From SIG469 sp964541215 (GTDB lineage Bacteria; Bacillota; Clostridia; Oscillospirales; Oscillospiraceae): 25,664 nt of DNA. Below are positions 16,576 to 22,485 of the stretch, piece by piece. The stretch is taken from NCBI GenBank assembly GCA_964541215.1, contig CAZIPP010000012.1:1-25664 (forward strand), in the 5' to 3' direction. A program made the translations under genes and the position numbers. The notes under the pieces are model-generated. The model saw only the letters and a list, made by a program, of their open reading frames with translations. It made no database searches and had not been told where the DNA came from. Within the stretch, counting starts at the first letter, position 1. The number at the start of each line of letters is the position of its first letter.

Positions 16576-17450
16576 TAAGAATTCTCCTGTTTTGCACGTT
16601 TATTAAAGGTTCCGGCTTTAACGCTCTGCCAAACGGCAGGCATACCGAAATAGATAATGTTTGAAATTATTGGCTCGTTTTTGTTCTGCTCCAGCAAAAC
16701 AGCGGCTGACGAGCACATATCAATACAATTTTCCATCAGCACATCAAGCTGCCGGAAAACATCTTCGGGTATCCTGTCCAACGCTAATTCATATCTCGCT
16801 GCAACAGCATTGAATGTACCGTTTTTTCTGTCGTTTCTGTAGTCATCAACAGCATCCGTGATGTAGATATACCTTCCGACATTGTACATAAGAAGCTGCA
16901 TCGGACGTTTTACACTATCCGGTAAGCTCTGAGGTATAGCACTTTCAAGCAAAGACGCAAAGGTATCTGCTGTTCTGTCTATAGACGCGCATCGTTCTCT
17001 TTCAAGTTCTGACAGCTGATGTGTTTTTTCTTCTGCAATAAGGTAAAACCTTTCGTCCATCTTTCTGGCTTTTTTTATCGCAGACCTGAACAACAGGCTG
17101 ACCCCACCCCAAATTATTTTTGCGCCAATGCCGCCATCTGCCTGCTTGTCCTTGATGGAAAACCATGTAAGGATCACGCTTTTTACAGCAGCTTCTTTTA
17201 ATGCCGCATTATCATCAAACATGGCTTTTTTCTTAACACAGCATCCGGGGCATCTGCCTTTTACCAGCTTACCGTCTTCATCCGACATAAGCAGCGCAGC
17301 AAGAAAAGTTAAGTCGTAGCTTACTGTAAATCTTGCCGCCAAGCCAAAATTTTCGCCAAGGCTTTTGCATAGTCCGCAATATATTGCTTTATAACGCTCA
17401 AACTGACTGACCTTCAACTCGCCTTTAAGCGGTCTGATATATCCAAACAT
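16575..17450 (-). CDS. DUF5685 family protein with two cysteine clusters
   Basis: Matches the clostridial DUF5685 family as I remember it; function unknown. It is 291 aa and largely helical. Near the N-terminus, MFGYIRP is followed by YCGLC (C25, C28) and RCPGCC (C67, C70, C71), a probable metal or disulfide site. Later an aspartate-rich segment DAVDDYRNDRKNG (199-211) resembles the second Asp-rich motif of squalene/phytoene-synthase-like all-helical enzymes. The first such motif is not obvious, so the likeness may be accidental. It overlaps the rseC-like gene by one base (TGATG) and the J-domain gene by one base, implying tightly matched expression. Confidence 0.85.
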   Translation of the reverse strand: MFGYIRPLKGELKVSQFERYKAIYCGLCKSLGENFGLAARFTVSYDLTFLAALLMSDEDGKLVKGRCPGCCVKKKAMFDDNAALKEAAVKSVILTWFSIKDKQADGGIGAKIIWGGVSLLFRSAIKKARKMDERFYLIAEEKTHQLSELERERCASIDRTADTFASLLESAIPQSLPDSVKRPMQLLMYNVGRYIYITDAVDDYRNDRKNGTFNAVAARYELALDRIPEDVFRQLDVLMENCIDMCSSAAVLLEQNKNEPIISNIIYFGMPAVWQSVKAGTFNKRAKQENS

Positions 17451-17860
17451 CAGTATCTTCCTTCAATGGCTACGATATCGAAACCGGCTCCACCCTTTTT
17501 TGCAAATCTCCTGTTAAAAAGTATTGCAAATCCAATACCGACAAAGAACCCTGCAATTCCCAATACGGTTCCGATTTCCGCAAGGCTCTCACCGATAGCA
17601 TAGAACACAAAAAACAGAATTATTGGCAAGAGGTAAACCATAAAAGCAGCTTTATACAGGGTCTTATTAGAGCTTTCAACAATCACTTGATCGCCTTTTT
17701 GCGCTCCAAGTCTGTTATTTGCTTCCACAGACAGAATCACATTCGGTGCTCCGCATCCTTCACAGCCTTCACAGCTGTGACCACAAGCAGTCATACGCTG
17801 CATTTCAACAACAGCGTTACCATTGCTTTTTATTTCCTTAACAGTAACTGATTGGCGCAT
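17450..17860 (-). CDS. RseC/MucC family membrane protein
   Basis: SoxR-reducing-system / RseC-type protein of 136 aa. The N-terminal beta-rich domain holds the family cysteine cluster C26-x3-C30-x2-C33-x2-C36 (TACGHSCEGCEGCG). Two transmembrane helices follow (about 70-88 and 96-115), then a basic loop. In proteobacteria the family is tied to sigma-E regulation and Rnf/Rsx electron transfer to SoxR. In clostridia it is often present with no known partner. No rnf genes are in the window. AAAGGAC before ATG 17860 is the ribosome site. It is 25 bases after cdaR and overlaps DUF5685. Confidence 0.88.
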   Translation of the reverse strand: MRQSVTVKEIKSNGNAVVEMQRMTACGHSCEGCEGCGAPNVILSVEANNRLGAQKGDQVIVESSNKTLYKAAFMVYLLPIILFFVFYAIGESLAEIGTVLGIAGFFVGIGFAILFNRRFAKKGGAGFDIVAIEGRY

Positions 17861-17885
17861 TGAGTGTTGTCCTTTCGCTCTAAGG

Positions 17886-19199
17886 TTAATTGCCCACGAT
17901 CACAACACCGTTGGATTGGGTGGATGCTTCTTCATCATCTTCAGCATCACTGTCCACAATTGCAGAAATGTCTACGATTATACTGTACTCGCCCAACACA
18001 CCGGCATCTTCATATCCATCAATATACACCTTGACCGGAACTTCATATCTGCCCGCTCCACTGTAATCCTGAAGGTTTGCAACAAGACGAAGGTTCTTAT
18101 ATGTGATATTCTCAACTGAGCTTTCCGAAGCACGGACAGTCACACTTACAGTCTGAGTAAGCGCAGTGGGCTTATAGTTGGCAGGAACATTGATGAACTC
18201 AATTTGAGTAGCTGTGACATTCTTTGTTTCAAGCCCGCTGAGCCGAACAGTAACCGTAGCAGTATCGACACCGCTGAGATTATCGGCTTCGTTCGGTATT
18301 GTTATGGGGAATACAAAAGTTTCAGCGGAAGTAATGGTGTTCAGGTCTATCGTTCCAAGAATGATCTGACTTACACCATCCACGATCTCAGCATCGCCGG
18401 AAATGGTAATAGACGCAGGATCGATATTTCGTATCAGATTAGCACCCGTAGCTCCGCCGCCTTCAATGATCTCAATAACAAGAGGTACATCTTTGGTCTT
18501 TGCGATAGGCAGCGTTGCAGTTACAACGTCGGTCATGAGCGTAATACTTTCATCCTTTATGATCTCGCCCTCATAAGTCACAAGCTGTACCTGATAGTCG
18601 TCTGTGATCGTCTTGTCGATATTGGTTCTGTTGACAGTTACAAGCGCATGTGAGATAAGCGCAAGCTTATCAGACGTTCCCATGATATCTATAGTCTCCG
18701 GTTGGAAGGAGAATGCCTTCGCAACATAACCTTCCGCGACCTCGCAGTCAACATCCAGTACGCCGCGGACTTCAACATTCTTGGTTTCAAGCTGCTGAAC
18801 GTTCAGATAAACATAGTAGGAATCTCGATAAGTTATAGTGACATCTTCCTCGTCAACACCATCCGGATAAATGATCTCATAGGACAATGCAAGATTCTCT
18901 CCCGAACGTTTTACTGTGCCGAGATCAACCTGAGCAGTAATATTGCTTTTGTTGATCTTCCCAAGAACAGAACGTCTGCCATAAAGCGTGAGACTCACAG
19001 TAGAATCCGCGCCTTCGGAAATGATCAGATCGTAGTCTGAAAGCATTTCCTCTTCACCCACAAAGGTAATGGGGATGTTCCTCAGTTCACTTTCACCCAT
19101 GTAGTTTACAGTAGTAAACACATATACCCAAAGGCAGATCGATGCGAGCAAGGAAGCCAGCATTAAAAAAGCTTTGCTTTGTTTTTTATTTTGATTCAT
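17886..19199 (-). CDS. cdaR: YbbR-domain regulator of diadenylate cyclase (CdaR)
   Basis: Membrane-anchored regulator that interacts with CdaA and modulates c-di-AMP synthesis. The N-terminus has one transmembrane helix (about 10-30, after NQNKKQSK), followed by several extracytoplasmic beta-rich YbbR repeats (for example NIPITFVGEEEM, NVEVRGVLDVDCEVAEGY). An acidic end is rich in Asp/Glu. Length 437 aa fits a protein with about four repeats. Its ATG lies inside the cdaA end (14-base overlap) with AAGGTG upstream, so it is coupled to cdaA. glmM, usually the next gene, is not here. Confidence 0.94.
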   Translation of the reverse strand: MNQNKKQSKAFLMLASLLASICLWVYVFTTVNYMGESELRNIPITFVGEEEMLSDYDLIISEGADSTVSLTLYGRRSVLGKINKSNITAQVDLGTVKRSGENLALSYEIIYPDGVDEEDVTITYRDSYYVYLNVQQLETKNVEVRGVLDVDCEVAEGYVAKAFSFQPETIDIMGTSDKLALISHALVTVNRTNIDKTITDDYQVQLVTYEGEIIKDESITLMTDVVTATLPIAKTKDVPLVIEIIEGGGATGANLIRNIDPASITISGDAEIVDGVSQIILGTIDLNTITSAETFVFPITIPNEADNLSGVDTATVTVRLSGLETKNVTATQIEFINVPANYKPTALTQTVSVTVRASESSVENITYKNLRLVANLQDYSGAGRYEVPVKVYIDGYEDAGVLGEYSIIVDISAIVDSDAEDDEEASTQSNGVVIVGN

Positions 19200-20049
19200 C
19201 GTTTTTCACCTTGAAGCGCTTTTTAAGGTTGAATTTATCCTTATTGGAATCTTCACTGCCTATCAGCTCAGCTCTAAGCAGTTTTTCCAAAGTTTCCGGT
19301 GCAAGATGACGCTTGAGCATTCCTCCGGAGGCTACGGAGATAGTACCGGTCTCCTCAGAAACTATGACCACCAGAGCATCAGAGCTTTCGCTCATACCTA
19401 TTGCAGCTCTGTGACGAGTGCCAAGATCCCGGCTCAGGTGCGTATTGCTTGTCAGTGGCAATACGCATCCGGCAGCTTCAATACGATTATCTGAAATTAT
19501 CACCGCACCGTCATGAAGTGCTGCTTTGGGAAAGAAAATGTTTCTAAGTAATTCCGCCGAGACCTCAGCGTTGATAACAGTACCGCTCTTAAAATAGTCA
19601 TCAAGCTTCATTTCTTTTTCAAATACAATAAGAGCGCCAACTTTTTCACGGGACATTTCAGCACAGGCAGTGACCACCCGCATAATGCTGGCGGTGGTTT
19701 CATCGCCCATATCTCCCGAGCCAAACAGGAATTTGAATCCGCCGCTGCCAACGTGTTCAAGCGCACGCCGCAGCTCCGGCTGAAACACGATTATCAAAGC
19801 CAAAAGGCCTATATCCAGAGTATTCTCTATAACCCAACTGATAACATTCAGCTGCAGCCGCTCTGTGATCCAGCTGAGAACAAGGAAAAACAGAATTGCT
19901 TTTATTACCCGGGAAGCGCTTGAAGAACGGATACGTATCGCAACTTGATATATAATAAAGGTCACAAGCAGGATATCCACATAGTCCTGCCACATCATCA
20001 TGCCAATAAGCTGTTCGGCGTTATCTTTTATCGAGGAGAGATATTCCAC
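19186..20049 (-). CDS. cdaA: Membrane diadenylate cyclase CdaA
   Basis: Makes the second messenger c-di-AMP from two ATP, controlling potassium, osmolyte and cell wall homeostasis. Three hydrophobic segments near the N-terminus (about 24-40, 48-62, 68-90) precede the DAC domain with the catalytic DGA (180-182) and RHR (212-214) motifs. I prefer GTG 20049 (287 aa), because AAAGGAG lies eight bases before it. The longer TTG start at 20067 would place its codons over that ribosome site. It is the first gene after a good sigma-A promoter and heads the long minus-strand run. Confidence 0.96.
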   Translation of the reverse strand: MEYLSSIKDNAEQLIGMMMWQDYVDILLVTFIIYQVAIRIRSSSASRVIKAILFFLVLSWITERLQLNVISWVIENTLDIGLLALIIVFQPELRRALEHVGSGGFKFLFGSGDMGDETTASIMRVVTACAEMSREKVGALIVFEKEMKLDDYFKSGTVINAEVSAELLRNIFFPKAALHDGAVIISDNRIEAAGCVLPLTSNTHLSRDLGTRHRAAIGMSESSDALVVIVSEETGTISVASGGMLKRHLAPETLEKLLRAELIGSEDSNKDKFNLKKRFKVKNDESK

Positions 20050-20083
20050 AAACTGTTCTCCTTTCAATCTGTATAATCACTTT

Positions 20084-20112
20084 ATTATATATTATTTTAT
20101 CGTTTTTGGCAA
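20084..20112 (-). promoter_or_regulatory. Sigma-A promoter of the cdaA-to-rsgA gene run
   Basis: On the minus strand TTGCCA (20112-20107; 5/6 to consensus), a 17-base spacer and perfect TATAAT (20089-20084). The predicted start near 20077 gives a ~28-base leader to the cdaA GTG. This is the clearest promoter on the minus strand in the window. The surrounding 20068-20149 stretch between csd and cdaA is AT-rich and holds no clear terminator hairpin. Confidence 0.8.
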
Positions 20113-20149
20113 GACAAACAACACCTGTATTTGACCACTTTCATAAGGT

Positions 20150-21262
20150 TTATAATTTGTTCACAAAGCGTATAAACACATCAGCTTCCCTTTTGGGCGT
20201 CATTGCCGACACACTTATCCTCACCGTTCCCTGCTCTATCGTACCTGCTGTTTTATGGGCAAGCGGAGCACAATGCAGCCCGGCTCTTACAGCTATACCT
20301 TGTTCTGCCATCATCTGAGCAGCGGTTTCGCAGTCAATACTTTCAAAGCACATAGACAGCACTCCTGACTCCGGAACTTCTGCCGAGAACAGCTTTACGG
20401 TACCGTTTCCCTCCAGCTTTGAAACAATATACGAAATCAGCTCCTTCTCATGATCCAGTATAGCAGAAACAGTGTGCTTTTCTACAAACTTTAACCCTTC
20501 ATTTAATCCAGCAATACCGGCTACATTATGGGTTCCCACCTCAAGTCTGTCCGGCAGAAAATTCGGCATGGCATATTTTCTGGATTCGCTGCCGGTACCG
20601 CCTTCTATCAGAGTTTTTACTTCTCCAGAGCATATAAGAAGCCCGGTGCCCTGGGGACCATACAGACCTTTATGTCCGGGCATGGCGATAAAAGCGGACT
20701 TCAGCTGCTTGGCACTTATCGAGTGGGTACCGGCAGACTGGGAAGCGTCAATGATCAGCGGTATTCTGCGGCTTTGGCATAGCTTTGCTATTTCATATAT
20801 CGGCAGTTCATACCCAAATACATTGGAAACATGAGTGCATATGACAGCTTTCGTATCCTCGTCCATTTTTTCTTCAAATGCTTTTACTGCGGACTGTTTA
20901 TCAAACAACGGACTGTCTGCAACCACCACATCAGCTCCGATTGCATACAATGGACGCATTACCGCATTGTGTTCATATCCTGAAACAACTACTTTATCTC
21001 CCGGTAAGCACAGAGACTTTATGGCGATATTCAGCCCATGAGTGGCATTCATAGTAAAAATCACATTTTCAGGCTCAGCCACACCGAAAATTTCGGCTGC
21101 ACGCTGACGGCACTCAAAAACCACATTTGACGCTTCCACACTTTGTGCGTAACCGCCCCGACCGGGACTTGCAAATCTGCCTATGGCTTTTCTGACTGCT
21201 TTGGATACAGCGGGAGGTTTCAGCAAAGTAGTTGCTGCGCTGTCAAGGTATATCGTTCTCAC
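20150..21262 (-). CDS. Class V aminotransferase / cysteine desulfurase-like protein
   Basis: PLP enzyme of the NifS/SufS fold. H98 (YEHNA), D172 (IIDASQSAGTHSI), the Schiff-base Lys K198 (PGHKGLYGPQGTG) and the persulfide-type C331 (VRAGLHCAP) are all in place. It can therefore be expected to take sulfur from cysteine or selenium from selenocysteine. The GLHCAPLAHKT ending and the DUF3343 neighbour suggest the branch linked to labile-selenium metabolism (family named after Enterococcus faecalis EF2568), which is inference from memory. Length 370 aa. GTG start at 21262 overlaps the DUF3343 stop by four bases (GTGA), with GAGGTGAT upstream. It is not part of a suf or isc cluster here. Confidence 0.92.
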   Translation of the reverse strand: MRTIYLDSAATTLLKPPAVSKAVRKAIGRFASPGRGGYAQSVEASNVVFECRQRAAEIFGVAEPENVIFTMNATHGLNIAIKSLCLPGDKVVVSGYEHNAVMRPLYAIGADVVVADSPLFDKQSAVKAFEEKMDEDTKAVICTHVSNVFGYELPIYEIAKLCQSRRIPLIIDASQSAGTHSISAKQLKSAFIAMPGHKGLYGPQGTGLLICSGEVKTLIEGGTGSESRKYAMPNFLPDRLEVGTHNVAGIAGLNEGLKFVEKHTVSAILDHEKELISYIVSKLEGNGTVKLFSAEVPESGVLSMCFESIDCETAAQMMAEQGIAVRAGLHCAPLAHKTAGTIEQGTVRISVSAMTPKREADVFIRFVNKL

Positions 21263-21510
21263 CCAATCACCTCATTATAGCTTCCATCGGATGACACAAA
21301 CAGTTTCCCATAGTTAATCCCTGCGGATTTTAAGAGCTTTATTGCCGCAGCAGATTTATCTTCTCGGACTCTTACTGCATATCCACAGCCTTCAGTGACC
21401 ATATTTTTAGGCGTTCTCTGCATTGAATTTCCAATACCGGCCTTTTCTAGTATTTTAACTGCTTTCTGAGCACCGGTTATCGACCTGAATGTTATGAAAT
21501 AGTAATTCAA
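21259..21510 (-). CDS. DUF3343 protein, possible sulfur/selenium carrier
   Basis: An 83-aa ferredoxin-like-fold family labelled in Pfam as putative Se/S carrier protein. The start MNYYFITFRSITGAQKAVKIL and the single conserved cysteine in EGCGYAVRV (C42) are the family hallmarks. A TTG start at 21510 is supported by AAAGGGGAG six bases upstream and by the family N-terminus. A GTG seven codons earlier would fall before the ribosome site. It overlaps the desulfurase-like gene by four bases, consistent with C42 receiving S or Se from that enzyme's cysteine; this transfer is an inference. Upstream promoter elements on this strand are weak (TTTTCA-18-CATAAA at best). Confidence 0.88.
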   Translation of the reverse strand: MNYYFITFRSITGAQKAVKILEKAGIGNSMQRTPKNMVTEGCGYAVRVREDKSAAAIKLLKSAGINYGKLFVSSDGSYNEVIG

Positions 21511-21549
21511 ACAAATCTCCCCTTTGCTCACAATTTATGCCGTCCAAGC

Positions 21550-21578
21550 TTTACTGGTGAAAACGGTTATGATATAAT
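21550..21578 (+). promoter_or_regulatory. Sigma-A promoter of the uracil-DNA glycosylase gene
   Basis: TTTACT (21550-21555), a 17-base spacer and perfect TATAAT (21573-21578), preceded by an extended -10 TGA. The start would be near 21585, leaving about 30 bases before the ATG at 21616 and including the GGGAGG ribosome site. Confidence 0.7.
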
Positions 21579-21615
21579 CGTTGGTAACAAACCCGTACGA
21601 TAGGGAGGCGAGTTC

Positions 21616-22197
21616 ATGACCTGGGAAAAACTTTATGAAGAAAACCTGCAATGCAGAAAATGTTCTCTTTGCGAAACTCGTACAAACCTTGTTTTCGGAG
21701 TCGGTAATACATCTGCGAAAGTCATGTTTATCGGTGAAGGTCCCGGTCAGCAGGAAGACCTTCAGGGCATCCCATTTGTTGGTGCAGCCGGAAAACTGCT
21801 GGACGATATGCTGTCCATAATCGACCTCGACCGTTCTCAGGTATATATAGCCAACATCATAAAATGCCGTCCCCCCGGAAACCGTGACCCTCTCGCTGTA
21901 GAGCAGGATGCTTGTATAGGCTGGCTTCGTAAGCAGGTAAAGCTTATCAATCCAAAAATCATTGTTTGTCTCGGCAGAATAGCTGCAAAACGAATAATCG
22001 ACAGCGAGTTTGCCATTACCCGTCAGCACGGCACATGGTTTGAACGCAGCAGTCTGCACATGATGGCCATGTATCATCCCGCAGCATTGCTTCGCGACGA
22101 AACGAAAAAACCGGATACCTTTTTTGATCTTAAAGCTCTTCAGAAAAAAATATTTGAAGTTTGTCCCGAAGTCTACTCAGGTCTTGACAATATTTGA
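21616..22197 (+). CDS. Family 4 uracil-DNA glycosylase (Fe-S type)
   Basis: Excises uracil from DNA at the start of base-excision repair. The family-4 iron-sulfur cysteines are visible: C13 and C16 (QCRKCSLC), C84 (IIKCRPPGNR) and C100. Motif 1 is GEGPGQQEDLQGIPFVGAAG split at 40-59, and motif 2 is MYHPAALLRD. These distinguish it from Ung (family 1). At 193 aa it is normal. ATG 21616 follows GGGAGGCGAG. The gene is divergent from DUF3343 and upstream of ileS. No terminator is seen after it, so read-through into the T-box leader is likely. Confidence 0.95.
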   Translation: MTWEKLYEENLQCRKCSLCETRTNLVFGVGNTSAKVMFIGEGPGQQEDLQGIPFVGAAGKLLDDMLSIIDLDRSQVYIANIIKCRPPGNRDPLAVEQDACIGWLRKQVKLINPKIIVCLGRIAAKRIIDSEFAITRQHGTWFERSSLHMMAMYHPAALLRDETKKPDTFFDLKALQKKIFEVCPEVYSGLDNI

Positions 22198-22212
22198 TTA
22201 TTTTGTTAGTAT
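22184..22212 (+). promoter_or_regulatory. Sigma-A promoter of the ileS T-box leader
   Basis: Perfect TTGACA (22184-22189), a 17-base spacer and TAGTAT (22207-22212, 4/6). The -35 lies inside the last codons of the glycosylase gene. The predicted start near 22219 places the whole T-box in the leader. Confidence 0.75.
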
Positions 22213-22218
22213 TTATAA

Positions 22219-22468
22219 GTTAATGTTTATATTAAAAAGCAATGACGAAGACAAGTAAGTCTGCATTTGTCCTATCAGCGAGCCGGAGACGGTGGAAGTC
22301 CGGCAGGTTCAGGCAGTCTGAATATCACTTCTGAGCTTCGTTCCCGAACGCGCAGGCAAGTAAGGAACGACGGGTGCCTCCCGTTACAGCGGCCTCATAT
22401 GTCTGTATGCAGTAAGGTGGTTTAACGAAGTATTATGCCTTCGTCCTTTTGCGGGACGAAGGCTTTTT
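22219..22468 (+). promoter_or_regulatory. T-box riboswitch (isoleucine) controlling ileS
   Basis: Senses uncharged tRNA-Ile. Stem I is closed by ACGAAG/CTTCGT (22245-22250 with 22336-22341). It contains the AGTA (22254-22257) opposite GAA (22320-22322) loop-E motif, the terminal-loop sequence GGTGGAA (22291-22297), and a specifier ATC (22324-22326, Ile). A stem II with GAA/AGTA, a small ACGGG/CCCGT hairpin and a stem III (around 22394-22412) follow. The antiterminator pairs AAGG and ACGAAG (22414-22417, 22425-22430) with CTTCGT and CCTT (22439-22449) around the bulge TGGTTTA. TGGT is the complement of the ACCA end expected for tRNA-Ile. The 288-base stretch before ileS is thus fully explained. 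Confidence 0.93.
22437..22468 (+). terminator. T-box intrinsic terminator before ileS
   Basis: Perfect 10-bp stem (22437-22446 with 22454-22463), followed by TTTTT. Its 5' arm is also the 3' half of the antiterminator, so the two structures exclude each other. It is the off state when tRNA-Ile is charged. Confidence 0.93.
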
Positions 22469-22485
22469 AATTTGGAGGTTATTTC

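Noticed and set aside
21511..21549. Minus-strand promoter TTTTCA-18-CATAAA before DUF3343
   Set aside because: Both boxes match only 4 of 6 and the start would fall almost on the ribosome site; too weak to list as a feature.
21535..22077. 180-codon minus-strand frame opposite the uracil-DNA glycosylase
   Set aside because: Antisense of a gene with all family motifs, no ribosome site, composition not protein-like.
22282..22304. Cobalamin-riboswitch-like GCCGGA...GGTGGAAGTCCGGC
   Set aside because: It is the distal stem I and terminal loop of the T-box. No other cobalamin conserved boxes occur, and T-box antiterminator and specifier are present.
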